Source: Saprospirales bacterium (GTDB lineage: Bacteria; Bacteroidota; Bacteroidia; Chitinophagales; JADIYW01). Taken from it: a DNA stretch of 64,000 nucleotides. Numbering within the stretch: position 1 is the first letter of the stretch; each line of letters starts with the position of its first letter. Position numbers and translations under genes: made by a program. Under the pieces are notes generated by a model that was not told the origin of the DNA, did not search any database, and worked only from the letters and a program-made list of their open reading frames with translations. The stretch spans positions 36,001-100,000 of the forward strand of contig JADJSS010000015.1 in the NCBI GenBank assembly GCA_016711605.1, read 5' to 3'. Positions 20,525 to 30,111 of the stretch are shown here, one piece after another.

Positions 20525-22843
20525 ATGCGATTCAATTTTATCATACTATTTTTCTGCTTTTTCGGAATTTTTTCTGTTGGTTATGCGCAAAAATTGCCCT
20601 TAGGTACATGGACTGCTCATGTGCCTTTGCAAAATGCTACTTCTATTTGCGCAAGTAGAGATTATGTTTATGGTTCCTGTACAAATGGTGTTGTCAGTGT
20701 TAATGTAGATAATGATTATATAGAAAAATATACTAAAGTTTCTGGGTTAGCTGAAGTTTTTACCAATGAAATTGGCTACGATACTACAACATCAACATTA
20801 GTTATAACGTACCAAAATTCTAATATTGATTTAATACAGAATGGTAAAATAACGAATTTACCGTATCTAAAAGATGCAGCAATAACTGGTGATAAAAAAA
20901 TCTATTCTGTTTTTTGCACGAATGGAAAAGCATATTTAGGTTTAGGTTATGGTTTGATGGTGATTGATTTGATAAAAAATGAAATTTCTGAGACCTATAC
21001 TTTTAATACTGGAATAAGTTCGATACGAGTAAATGCAATATTTGCAGATGATAACCAAATTTTTTGCGCTACGTCATACGGTGTGCTTCGTGGTAGAATT
21101 GCTGACAATGTAAATTTGTTGAATTTTAATAATTGGACAAAATATTCAGTGGGCATTCCTCAAGATAACGCAACAGCAATTACAAAATTTGACAATAAAA
21201 TTTTTGCTTCCATTGATAATACTATTTATCAATTTGATGGTTCAAATTGGAGTTTCTTTTTCTCAGAAGCTGGTTGGAAAACAACTCATTTAAATAATTC
21301 ATACAATCAATTTTTAATTGTACAACAAAGAAATCCTGTTTCTTCTTTGGCAGATGTACGTATTGGAAAATGGAACGGTAGTGCATTTAATTTTATTACC
21401 AATCAAAATAATGTTGTTTTTCCGTTGCAATTGCTTCAAGATAAAAATGGTTCACTTTGGCATGCCGATTTGTACCGTGGTATAATTCATCAAGAAGGTG
21501 CAAACTTTACTGCCAAAATTCCAAACGCACCTTACGCAATGGCATCCAGAGAAATGGCATTTTTAAATGGAACCATTTGGTCTTCGTCATCTGGAATTAG
21601 AAATGGTTGGGCACCAGATGGTTTGCCAGAAAGTAAATATTTTTATGCTTGTAATGATTATAATTGGACGAATTACAATCAATATACCAATCCTGCTTTA
21701 GATAGTTTTAACCAAATTGCTGTGGTACAAGCTGTACCTGCAGAAAATAAACTAATTTTTGGTGCTGCTGGTTTTGCAGATGGTGGAATTATTGAATATT
21801 CTGTTTCTGACAATTCAATTAAGGCACAAAAATATGCAGTGAATGGTGGCCAGTCATTTCGTATAACTGGCGCTGATTTGGATGGACAAGGTAATGTTTG
21901 GTTTTCAAATGCTTATTCATCAGCGGCACCAATTATTTGTAGAAAAAGTGATGGTAGCTATTTGTATTTTAATTCAAGTTATCTAACTGGTACTTTAGCA
22001 AAATCAGTTTTAGTAGATGATAACAATCAAATTTGGATAGGCAAAGAAGCTGGTGATGGTGGTATTGTTGTATTAAATTATGGAAATGATTTAGAAGACA
22101 AATCAGATGATCAATATTTTTTACTGTCTGCTGGTCGTGGCTACGGCAATTTGCCATCAAATAATGTGATTTGTATGGCAAAAGATGAAGATGGTACTTT
22201 ATGGCTCGGCACTTCAAGAGGAATTGCAATTGTTTCATGTTCAGGTTATGTTACAGATAACGCTTGCGAGGCCGAACAGATTTGTATTGACAGAAAAGAT
22301 GGAAGCGGTTTTTGTGATAATTTATTAGAAGACGAAATTATAAATTGCATCACAGTTGATGCAGCCAACCGCAAGTGGATTGGTACAGCAAATGGATTAT
22401 TTTTGGTAAGTGCTGATGGACAAAAAACGCTGCGTTATTTTAATGATGTTAATTCGCCAATGTTGGCAAATAACGTACGTTCAGTAACTATTAATCCGCA
22501 AAACGGAGATTTATTTATTGGAACAGAAAAAGGAATTTGCAGCTATCGTGCAGATGCAACAACAACAGATGAAACCACTGAGAAACCGTATGTTTATCCA
22601 AATCCTGTTGCGCATGATTATACTGGACCAATTGCAATTAAAGGTATTCCAAATGATTGCAATGTGAAAATAATGGATATTTCTGGCAACTTAGTTTACC
22701 AAACTACTGCATTGGGTGGCCAAGCTATTTGGGACGGCAATTTAATTAATGGAGCGCGTGCTGCTACTGGCGTTTATGTTGCGTTGTGCGTTGGCACAGA
22801 TAAAAAAGAAAAAGCAAAATTGAGGTTTGTTTTGATACATTAA
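20525..22843 (+). CDS. porZ: type IX secretion system protein PorZ
   Basis: A 772-residue exported protein: signal peptide ending VGYAQ, then two beta-propeller domains. The N-terminal one begins LPLGTWTAHVPLQNATSI, the PorZ start pattern; the later blades have two-component-regulator-propeller repeats (DGTLWLGTSRGIAIVS, NRKWIGTANGLFLVS, NGDLFIGTEKGICSY). The C terminus is a sorting-domain-like module (PYVYPNPVAHDYTGPIAIKG, GVYVALCVGT). PorZ is part of the outer-membrane attachment complex with PorU, PorV and PorQ, which attaches cargo to A-LPS. It fits the T9SS cargo proteins at 30112 and 57303. ATG 20525 is preferred over 20504 because the signal peptide then has a normal length. Confidence 0.88.
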   Translation: MRFNFIILFFCFFGIFSVGYAQKLPLGTWTAHVPLQNATSICASRDYVYGSCTNGVVSVNVDNDYIEKYTKVSGLAEVFTNEIGYDTTTSTLVITYQNSNIDLIQNGKITNLPYLKDAAITGDKKIYSVFCTNGKAYLGLGYGLMVIDLIKNEISETYTFNTGISSIRVNAIFADDNQIFCATSYGVLRGRIADNVNLLNFNNWTKYSVGIPQDNATAITKFDNKIFASIDNTIYQFDGSNWSFFFSEAGWKTTHLNNSYNQFLIVQQRNPVSSLADVRIGKWNGSAFNFITNQNNVVFPLQLLQDKNGSLWHADLYRGIIHQEGANFTAKIPNAPYAMASREMAFLNGTIWSSSSGIRNGWAPDGLPESKYFYACNDYNWTNYNQYTNPALDSFNQIAVVQAVPAENKLIFGAAGFADGGIIEYSVSDNSIKAQKYAVNGGQSFRITGADLDGQGNVWFSNAYSSAAPIICRKSDGSYLYFNSSYLTGTLAKSVLVDDNNQIWIGKEAGDGGIVVLNYGNDLEDKSDDQYFLLSAGRGYGNLPSNNVICMAKDEDGTLWLGTSRGIAIVSCSGYVTDNACEAEQICIDRKDGSGFCDNLLEDEIINCITVDAANRKWIGTANGLFLVSADGQKTLRYFNDVNSPMLANNVRSVTINPQNGDLFIGTEKGICSYRADATTTDETTEKPYVYPNPVAHDYTGPIAIKGIPNDCNVKIMDISGNLVYQTTALGGQAIWDGNLINGARAATGVYVALCVGTDKKEKAKLRFVLIH

Positions 22844-22932
22844 ATGTTTTACAAAATATGGATGGAACTAAATTTTAAATAATTTTGTTTAACTTTAGCA
22901 TTCATATTTTTAACTAAAAAAAAACAAAAAAA

Positions 22933-23406
22933 ATGGGTTTATTTTCATTTGTAAAAAGCATTGGCGAAAAAGTTTTTGGACACAAAGAAACTCCAGAAGA
23001 AAAAACACAAAAAGTGGTTGATCACTTAAACAAATTTGGTTTATTACAACCAACTGTAACAGTAACTGTTGATGACCACAAAGTAACATTAAGCGGAACA
23101 GTTGATAGCTTAGACGCGCGCAAACGTTTAATTGCAACGACTGCAAATATTGATGGTGTTGAGTCAGTAGATGATCAATTAATTGTGGTGATTAAAGAGC
23201 AAGTGGTACCAGTTGAACAAGTAGAAGCTGCACCAGAAAAACAATTTTACCAAGTAAAAGCTGGTGATAGTTTATCAAAAATTTCTAAAGAAGTGTATGG
23301 TAATGCAAATCACTATGCTGCAATATTTGAAGCTAACAAACCAATGTTGACAGATATGGATAAAATCTATCCTGGACAAACATTAGTAATTCCTGAATTA
23401 GCGTAA
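22933..23406 (+). CDS. kbp: BON-LysM protein, potassium-binding Kbp (YgaU) family
   Basis: A 157-residue protein that follows E. coli Kbp along its whole length: MGLFSFVKSIGEKVFG at the start, a BON domain (residues ~25-90, HLNKFGLLQP and VDDQLIVV), and a LysM domain (residues ~105-156, YQVKAGDSLSKISKEVYGN, IFEANKPML, IYPGQTLVIPE). E. coli Kbp is a cytoplasmic potassium sensor needed at high external K+. There is no signal peptide, consistent with that. It is a single-gene unit that ends in a hairpin terminator. Confidence 0.93.
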   Translation: MGLFSFVKSIGEKVFGHKETPEEKTQKVVDHLNKFGLLQPTVTVTVDDHKVTLSGTVDSLDARKRLIATTANIDGVESVDDQLIVVIKEQVVPVEQVEAAPEKQFYQVKAGDSLSKISKEVYGNANHYAAIFEANKPMLTDMDKIYPGQTLVIPELA

Positions 23407-23425
23407 TCTATTTTCAGATTTTATA

Positions 23426-23457
23426 AAAAACGTTTCTGCTTTTGTGGAGGCGTTTTT
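23426..23457 (+). terminator. intrinsic terminator after kbp
   Basis: An 11-bp stem (AAAAACGTTTC with GAGGCGTTTTT, two G-U pairs) and a ten-base loop, followed by T residues. It lies between the kbp stop and the convergent DUF2779 gene and may serve both strands. Confidence 0.7.
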
Positions 23458-23458
23458 T

Positions 23459-24937
23459 TTATTGTTTCAATTTTTCAAAAATCTTAGACAACACAAACGT
23501 ATCGGTTTGGCAATATTTTTTGAGTTGCTGTAGTTTGGTTGCAATTTCATTTTTATCTTCAAAATAAAATAATTCATTATACAAAGCCATCGCTTCTTCG
23601 CCAGCTTTTACGGTGCTTTTCGCAAATTCATCTTCATTTAAAATGGCATTTCCAATGGCTTTCAACGAAAAACTTCCTTGTTGTTTTGGATGGTAATAAA
23701 ATAATTCTTTAAAAGGAATTTCAAAATCAATAATACGTTTTATGCGTTCAAAAATTTCATTTTTATGATTCGGAAAATCATTTGCTAATTTAAACAACAC
23801 ACTTTTTTCCATCAAGGTATTAAATACCACAATCTTTCCAGCTTTTTCGGTAGATTTTAAAAAATGCTGAATAAATAGTTCGCGCGCATCAGCACCAATT
23901 TCCGAAATATAATCAACATGTATTAATTCTGAATCAGCACTTTCTTTGTAATGCAACGAATACAAAAATGGTATTCTTTCATATGGTTTAGTATTCTTAA
24001 ACAAAGGTATGGCTGGCTGAAATGCTTCTACGTCAAAGAAATATAATGGATAGCGAATGTCTTCTAAAAATTCATCTAATTTTTCAGTTTGCGTATAAAT
24101 TTCATTTTGCTGATATGCTTGTATAATTACTTTTTGTCGAACATTTAAATCTTCTGTAATAATAATCTGATCAATTTTTTCGATGCCTTTTTCCAGCAAC
24201 ATATTTTTCTCTTGCATGGAAATTCCTGGCAAATACCAAACCGAATCTTTCTCTATATTTTTCCAGCACAAACCTTGAAAATCGCAAGGATATGGTTTGG
24301 TGCAGTGTACACCAATTGGCATTTCTGGCGCAGAAGGCAAGTCTAAAGTTGCAATTGCTTTTTCAATCGTAGTTTCTACAAAAGGAATACGTTCTTTTAT
24401 TTCGCCTAAAACAGAAGTTGATTTAAAAAATTGCTGCACATTTAATTGTTCATCAAAAATGTAATCTGCATTTACATTCACAATAAAAAAATCTTCCAAT
24501 TCAATACCACTTTTCGTTATCACATAATATTGTATGGCAGCATCTTGCAAATAAGTGTTAGAAATACGCATCGCACTTTTTACCTCATGTGCGTACCATT
24601 TTCCATCTTTAAATGTCAACATATCTAAGGCAACTAAAATGCCATTGTATTTAAAACATGCTTCATAAATGACTGGAAATTTTCGTTCCATTAATAATCT
24701 TGTTGCTGTTACAGATGGATCGTAACTGTATGGATTTGGTGGTGAACAATCTCTGCCATCAGGAAATAATTGCTGTGCTAATTTTCCAATCCGATGTCCA
24801 CGATCAAAAACTTGTTGCTGCGTGTAATTGGTTTTATCGCGTAAATCGTAATTTTTTTTATACAGATATAATGATTTTGCACATTGAATACTGCGTATCA
24901 AAGTAGATTTGCTCAATGTGTTTTTGGATTTACTCAT
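23459..24937 (-). CDS. DUF2779 family protein (Cas4-like PD-(D/E)XK plus RNase H-like module)
   Basis: A 492-residue cytoplasmic protein. The N-terminal half has the start ALIRS-type pattern STLIRSIQCAKSLYLYKK, GHRIGKLAQQLFPDG, the nuclease core ILVALDMLTFKDGKWYAHEVKS, and a Cys set (HCTKPYPCDFQGLCW) that resembles the iron-sulphur cluster site of Cas4/AddB nucleases. The C-terminal half (PLYFFDVEAFQPAIP, FNTLMEKSVL, CQTDTFVL) looks like a DEDD/RNase H-type exonuclease. DUF2779 proteins have no settled role; DNA processing is inference. No CRISPR or phage genes are nearby. Confidence 0.85.
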   Translation of the reverse strand: MSKSKNTLSKSTLIRSIQCAKSLYLYKKNYDLRDKTNYTQQQVFDRGHRIGKLAQQLFPDGRDCSPPNPYSYDPSVTATRLLMERKFPVIYEACFKYNGILVALDMLTFKDGKWYAHEVKSAMRISNTYLQDAAIQYYVITKSGIELEDFFIVNVNADYIFDEQLNVQQFFKSTSVLGEIKERIPFVETTIEKAIATLDLPSAPEMPIGVHCTKPYPCDFQGLCWKNIEKDSVWYLPGISMQEKNMLLEKGIEKIDQIIITEDLNVRQKVIIQAYQQNEIYTQTEKLDEFLEDIRYPLYFFDVEAFQPAIPLFKNTKPYERIPFLYSLHYKESADSELIHVDYISEIGADARELFIQHFLKSTEKAGKIVVFNTLMEKSVLFKLANDFPNHKNEIFERIKRIIDFEIPFKELFYYHPKQQGSFSLKAIGNAILNEDEFAKSTVKAGEEAMALYNELFYFEDKNEIATKLQQLKKYCQTDTFVLSKIFEKLKQ

Positions 24938-24981
24938 TTATAAGTATCAAATTTCTTATTGAAAAGAAGTATCTTAGTTGC

Positions 24982-24989
24982 CAAATTTA
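24982..24989 (-). promoter_or_regulatory. -7 box of the DUF2779 gene promoter
   Basis: TAAATTTG on the minus strand, 45 bp upstream of the start codon at 24937, matches TAnnTTTG. It overlaps the short leader of the divergent gene. Confidence 0.4.
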
Positions 24990-24996
24990 AACAGTG

Positions 24997-25947
24997 ATGA
25001 AGCTACGACATTTATTTTTTATTGGATTAGTAATATTATCAACGAATTTTGTTTTTGCACAAAAAGGTGGAATTATTAGCGTCGGCGCTACACCAGGTTT
25101 GTCATATATGTTAGCGCAAAACACCTATTTCTTAAATGAAAATGCAAAAGAATTAGATTACAAACCGAAGTTCAGTTATCATATTTTTGTTGAAGGTGGT
25201 TATAATTTTAAAGAGCAACATGGTTTGTTAGGTTTTGCCAGTTACTGTGTAGAAGGACAAAAATACAAAGATGATTTTAAATGGAAACAATATCCAGCAC
25301 TGATTGGTACTCACACAAAAAACGTTGATTTTAAGTATATGGGTTTTGGTGCATTGTATAGATATTCTCCAACATTGCCTGGACAACGCGAACATATTCG
25401 TACAGGTGATTATCATTGGCGAATGAAAGTTGTTGTAGGTTTTGAAGTAGATGTGTTATTAAAAGCTTCAATGGATTATAAAATTGATTTAAATAATTCT
25501 GGAAATATCGTAAATTATGGTTATCCAATTCCACCAGCACTTGGTGGTTATGGTCAATACGAACCGAATACAAGTACAGACTATAAATCGTATTTTAAAC
25601 CAGTACAAGGTGTTGGTGTGATTCGTTATGGTTTTGATTATGTATTTAAGAATAACATGTTTTTTGGTGTTGCTTTTGAAGTAAAAGTTGGCATGAATGA
25701 CATCAACGCAAAAGCATATCGCGAACATCCAAAGTATAAAGCATCACGAAATTACTTTTTTGGCTTGAATTTACAAGTTGGTTATACAATGAATAAAAAC
25801 AAGAGTTTAATTAATCCAAACGGTACTTATAATAAGAAAAAAGATGAGCCAAAAGTAAAAGTAAAACATCAAGGTGGTGATAGAAATAAAGAAGTAGATA
25901 CAGTTGACCGCAAAACGAAAAAACGTATTAAGAAAGGTTTGCAGTAA
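24997..25947 (+). CDS. predicted outer-membrane beta-barrel protein, function unknown
   Basis: A 316-residue protein with a signal peptide ending VFAQ and alternating hydrophobic/aromatic strands (FSYHIFVEGGYNF, MFFGVAFEVKVGM, YFFGLNLQVGYTM) that suggest a membrane beta-barrel. The strand region ends around residue 270 and is followed by a cationic tail of about 45 residues (KKKDEPKVKVKHQGG, RKTKKRIKKG), unusual after a barrel. ATG 24997 is preferred over the GTG just before it. Divergent from the DUF2779 gene. No specific family recognised. Confidence 0.72.
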   Translation: MKLRHLFFIGLVILSTNFVFAQKGGIISVGATPGLSYMLAQNTYFLNENAKELDYKPKFSYHIFVEGGYNFKEQHGLLGFASYCVEGQKYKDDFKWKQYPALIGTHTKNVDFKYMGFGALYRYSPTLPGQREHIRTGDYHWRMKVVVGFEVDVLLKASMDYKIDLNNSGNIVNYGYPIPPALGGYGQYEPNTSTDYKSYFKPVQGVGVIRYGFDYVFKNNMFFGVAFEVKVGMNDINAKAYREHPKYKASRNYFFGLNLQVGYTMNKNKSLINPNGTYNKKKDEPKVKVKHQGGDRNKEVDTVDRKTKKRIKKGLQ

Positions 25948-26006
25948 GAAAGTAAAAAATGAAAGTGATGGTGGTGAAATGGAACATTGAATGCTACATT
26001 TTGTTT

Positions 26007-27026
26007 TTACGAAATAACATTCACTTCAGCTTCCAATAAAATATCAAATTTAGATTTGACAGATTGTTGAACATTTTGTGCGTGTTGCCAAATTTCGTTT
26101 CCAGTTGCGTTGCCGTAATTTACAATCACTAATGCTTGTTTCGCGTGACTGCCAGTATTTCCTATATGTTTGCCTTTCCATCCACATTGTTCGATCAGCC
26201 AGCCTGCAGGAATTTTTACATTGCCATTTGGTAAATCATATTTAGGCATGCCAGGAAATTCATGTTGTATTCTTTCTGCGACTGATTTTTCTACTTCTGG
26301 ATTTTTGAAAAAACTACCAGCATTTCCCAATTCTTTTGGATTTGGTAGTTTGCTTTCTCGTATTTCAATAACAGCATCAGAAATATTTTTTATGGTAGGA
26401 TTGGTAATGTTCTTTTCTTCTAATTTTTTTTGTATATCACCGTAAGCACTATTAACTTTTGGCTGTTTGGCTAATTTAAATTCAACTTAATCAATAAAAT
26501 AATTTCCTTTTTCTTCTTTTTTAAAAATACTTTCACGATAACCAAATGCACAGGCATCGTTATCGAAAATATACGTTTCGCCAGTTTTAATCTCAATGGC
26601 TTCTAACGACACAAATGTATCTTTTAGTTCTGCACCATACGCACCTATATTTTGCATTGGCGCAGCACCAACCGTTCCAGGAATTAGCGATAAATTTTCT
26701 AGTCCACCATAATTGTTTTCTACACAATACATGACAAAATCGTGCCATGGTGTTCCAGAATAACTTTTTATCCAAACAAAATTTTCATTTTCTTTAATAA
26801 ATTCAATGCCAACAATTTCATTTTTAATTACTAAACCTTCAAAATTATTGCACAATAAAATATTGCTGCCACCACCAATAAACAAATGTTTAGTATAGAC
26901 TTGTAATTCATTTTGTATGATATGGATAATATCTTGTTTGGTTTTTATACGACAAAAATATTGCGCCGTTACGTTGATACCAAACGTATTAAATCGTTGT
27001 AAAGAAAATGATTCGAGAATTATCAT
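26007..27026 (-). CDS. murB: UDP-N-acetylenolpyruvoylglucosamine reductase with an in-frame TAA
   Basis: MurB reduces UDP-GlcNAc-enolpyruvate to UDP-MurNAc with NADPH and FAD in the second committed step of peptidoglycan synthesis. Motifs: NTFGINVTA, LFIGGGSNILL, IPGTVGAAPMQNIGAYGAE (FAD site), CAFGYRESIFK, and in the second half GNAGSFFKNP and IPAGWLIEQCGWKG. The reading frame is the same throughout but is cut by TAA at 26487-26489, between YFID and VEFKLAKQP. A single substitution (for example to TCA) restores a 339-residue protein of normal length. MurB should be essential and both halves are conserved, so a sequencing error is the likeliest cause; a real nonsense mutation would need a second murB elsewhere. 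Confidence 0.9.
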
Positions 27027-27279
27027 TGATTAATTTGACGTGCAATTTACGAATTTTAATTTAACCAAATAATTTGAAAATGAAATACGCTTTTGCCACT
27101 AATGATCAAACTAACTTTACGAAAAATGACAAAAGCGCTGAAAACATAAAAACCCGAATGATGAGATAAATAATTTTATGGTTTATATTGCAAATATTGA
27201 AATATTATTTGTCTTTGTTTGAATAAATTAATAAGTGCCAATATTATTTGAATAAGTGATGATTTTCTTTATGTGAGAA

Positions 27280-28029
27280 TTAAATTTGCGCAATCATTTC
27301 CATTAAATTTTCTTTCTTGCGCTGCGAAACAGGCACTTCGTCATTGTTTTCCATAATAAGGTTGCAGCCATCAGTTTTATCAAACCGAATAATTTTTCGA
27401 ATATTAATTAAGTGCGAATGGTGTGCTCTAATAAAACCAAATGGTTCCAGCATTTCTTCGTATTCTTTCAGGTTTTTTGAGATGGTGATTTTTTTCCCGT
27501 CTGCAATAAAAAATTCAGTATAAGGACCTTCTGCATGGCAACGAATAATATCATTTACTTTTATGAAATAAATGGAGTCTTTATCTTTCAAAACAATTTT
27601 TTTATGTTCTAAAGAAATGGAACTCATGCTTTCATTTAATACTTGTATTTGTGTTTTTAAATCTTTGTTTTTGAGTTGTAGTTTTGCTTTCTCCAAACTA
27701 ACAATTAAATCATCAGTGTCAATTGGTTTAAGTAAAAAATCAATAGCACTAAATTTAAAAGCATCTACTGCATACTTATTATGCGCAGTTATAAAAATGA
27801 GTTGAAAGTGATAATTATTGCCAAGTTGTTTCAATAAATCCATGCCAGTTCCGTCGTCCATTTCAACATCTAAAAAAACAACATCTGGTTGTGTTTTTTC
27901 TATTGCTATCAATCCTGTTGTAACACCAGTAGCTTGATGAATGGATTCAATATCAGAACAATAATTTTCCAATTGAAATTTTAATCCAATTCGAATCGGT
28001 TCTTCATTATCAATTATTAAAACTTTCAT
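27280..28029 (-). CDS. LytTR family response regulator
   Basis: A 249-residue two-component regulator. Residues 1-120 are the receiver domain (IIDNEEP, phospho-acceptor Asp54 in VVFLDVEMDDG, FITAHNKYAVDAF, FLLKPID). Residues ~145-249 are a LytTR DNA-binding domain (KDSIYFIKVNDIIRC, FIRAHHSHLINIRKI). It overlaps the sensor kinase gene upstream by 20 bp, so the two are translationally coupled and almost certainly partners. A 253-bp space follows before murB with no gene that I can see. Confidence 0.94.
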   Translation of the reverse strand: MKVLIIDNEEPIRIGLKFQLENYCSDIESIHQATGVTTGLIAIEKTQPDVVFLDVEMDDGTGMDLLKQLGNNYHFQLIFITAHNKYAVDAFKFSAIDFLLKPIDTDDLIVSLEKAKLQLKNKDLKTQIQVLNESMSSISLEHKKIVLKDKDSIYFIKVNDIIRCHAEGPYTEFFIADGKKITISKNLKEYEEMLEPFGFIRAHHSHLINIRKIIRFDKTDGCNLIMENNDEVPVSQRKKENLMEMIAQI

Positions 28030-29887
28030 TTGTATGTATTAAAGGTAAAATAATTCTTACACAAGTGCCTTTATTTTCGATGCCTTTTTTAATTTCAAAT
28101 GTTGCATTCGATTTGTGTTTCTTATTCAATAAAAGTAATCTGTCTTTGATAATTTGTGTAGCACGTGAAGGATATTCTTTTGCTTTTTTATCATTTGTAA
28201 AACCTGAGCCATTGTCGGTTAATTCTACAGTTAAATTTTTATTTTCTTCAGTAATTACAATTTCAATTTTTCCATTATTTGTATTCATATCAAATCCATG
28301 TTCGATAGAATTTTCAATAAATGGTTGAATAATCATGGCTGGAATGTAGGTTTCATTGGGTTCAATAGCATCATCAATATTTATACTATACTCAAACTTA
28401 TTTGGAAATCGCAGTTTTTGAATGTCTAAATAGTTATGTAAATAATCAACTTCCTGTTCAATGGTATTCATTTCTTTGTAAGTGCTTTCTAATGTTTCGC
28501 GCATAATTTTTGCATATTTAGAAAGATAACGCGCCACTTTTGAATCTTTATTTTCTTGAATAGAAAATGTTTGCAATGAATTTAGAGTATTAAAAAAGAA
28601 ATGTGGATTCATGCGAGCCCGATTTAATCGTTGTTCGATTTCCATATTTTCCTGTTTGCTTCGTAATGTTTTTTGACGATAAAAGATGATAATTAAAGAG
28701 ATGGCTAAAAGTGCCGCTACAATTGTTGTTAAATAGATTTTGTTTCGCAGCGTTGCAATTTGTTTTTTCTGATTTAATTCTTTAATTGTTTTTTCGTTTT
28801 CTGATTTATTATACTTCTGTTCTAATTCATTTATCTTTTCCGATTTTTCTATTGTACGAATGCTGTCTCTTATACCAACAAATTTTTCATGATACGACAA
28901 TGCGCTCAAATAATTGCCTTTTATTTTTTCTAATTCATACATGCGCTCATAATTGGAAGCAAGACTTAATGGTGCGCCTTCGAGTGTTGCATATTTCAAT
29001 GAAGAATCTGCAAATTGTTTTGCTTTATTGTAGTCTTTTAAAATAATAAAACCGTCGCATTTCTTTGTGAAAATAGAATGTAGCTGACGAAAATCTTTGC
29101 TTCTATCTAAAAATAATAAACCACTATCACAAAGCACAAGCATTTTTTGATAATTATTTTCTAAGTATGCAACACCAGCCAAAACACTGTAGGTTTGAGC
29201 TGTTTCAATTGATTTATCAAATTTTTTTGTTAATGCTAAATTTGGTTCTGCAATTCTTTTAATGCTATCTAAATATTGTTTGTCACTTGTAATGTCATAC
29301 CAGATTCCAAAATGTCCTTGCATTTGTGTATACACTTGCATCAATAATTTCTCATCGTTTTTTTGTTTGGCTAATGCTAGTGCTATGTGGTCATATTCTA
29401 TTGCTTTTTTTGGCTCATGCATTTTATTAAATACATGCGCAATTCTTAAAATTCCTTTAATTTGAAACAACGTATCGTTTGTCTGTTCAGCAAATTGTTT
29501 TACCAAAATAAAATGCTGCATGGCAACATCATTTTTTTCTTTCTTTAAAAAATAATTTCCAAGCTGAAAGTCCTTATTTTTTAAATTAGAACAGGTTTTT
29601 TTAAAATTTGGTTGCTGAAGTTGTTCTACAATACTATCTGCTTTTTCTATTTTATTTAATGCAACAAAAAGTTGCAATTGGTAACATAAAATCTCTTGCT
29701 TACAAATCACATTATTGGGTATTGTTTTTTCTAAAATTGCTTGAATTGCATCATAATCTTTTTGTACAAAAAGTGCTTCAACTTGTTTTAATTCTTTTTC
29801 ATAAGCAATGCATTTACACGAATTCACTTGTGAAATAACTTCTTTTTTGAATAATAGTAAAAATGCAAAGATGAAAAGATACCGCAT
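28010..29887 (-). CDS. LytS-type sensor histidine kinase with N-terminal TPR region
   Basis: A 625-residue membrane kinase: signal/anchor helix at the start, a periplasmic TPR-like helical sensor region (about residues 25-370), a coiled coil, one membrane helix (LTTIVAALLAISLIII, about residues 385-405), then the His_kinase domain with the phospho-acceptor in RARMNPHFFFNTLNSLQTF and an ATPase N box ENSIEHGFD and G box DNGSGF. This architecture is common in Bacteroidota and pairs with LytTR regulators such as the one it overlaps. The sensed signal is unknown. Confidence 0.92.
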   Translation of the reverse strand: MRYLFIFAFLLLFKKEVISQVNSCKCIAYEKELKQVEALFVQKDYDAIQAILEKTIPNNVICKQEILCYQLQLFVALNKIEKADSIVEQLQQPNFKKTCSNLKNKDFQLGNYFLKKEKNDVAMQHFILVKQFAEQTNDTLFQIKGILRIAHVFNKMHEPKKAIEYDHIALALAKQKNDEKLLMQVYTQMQGHFGIWYDITSDKQYLDSIKRIAEPNLALTKKFDKSIETAQTYSVLAGVAYLENNYQKMLVLCDSGLLFLDRSKDFRQLHSIFTKKCDGFIILKDYNKAKQFADSSLKYATLEGAPLSLASNYERMYELEKIKGNYLSALSYHEKFVGIRDSIRTIEKSEKINELEQKYNKSENEKTIKELNQKKQIATLRNKIYLTTIVAALLAISLIIIFYRQKTLRSKQENMEIEQRLNRARMNPHFFFNTLNSLQTFSIQENKDSKVARYLSKYAKIMRETLESTYKEMNTIEQEVDYLHNYLDIQKLRFPNKFEYSINIDDAIEPNETYIPAMIIQPFIENSIEHGFDMNTNNGKIEIVITEENKNLTVELTDNGSGFTNDKKAKEYPSRATQIIKDRLLLLNKKHKSNATFEIKKGIENKGTCVRIILPLIHTNESFNN

Positions 29888-30111
29888 GTTGGATTAGTTT
29901 ATGAAAACTCAATTCTAAGATACGTTACAATTAGATACCAAGTTTCATCACTTATTAAAAAAATATAAGCACTTATTAATCTTGCTGGCAATTTCTTTTT
30001 TTAGACTCTAATTTTAGTTTAAGATTTTTAAAAGCAATAGAGAAAACCCGTTTTAACTATCTAATCTTTTTTAATTCTAAAATATTACTTATGAATTTAA
30101 ATCTACAATAT

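Noticed and set aside
22889..22896. TAACTTTA upstream of kbp as a -7 box
   Set aside because: It deviates from TAnnTTTG at the last base and no -33 element is found.
23459..24937. CRISPR-Cas locus suggested by the Cas4-like nuclease region of the DUF2779 protein
   Set aside because: No repeat-spacer array or other cas gene in the window; DUF2779 proteins occur alone.
28786..29046. Plus-strand open frames opposite the histidine kinase
   Set aside because: They are shadows of a conserved kinase and show no recognisable protein features.
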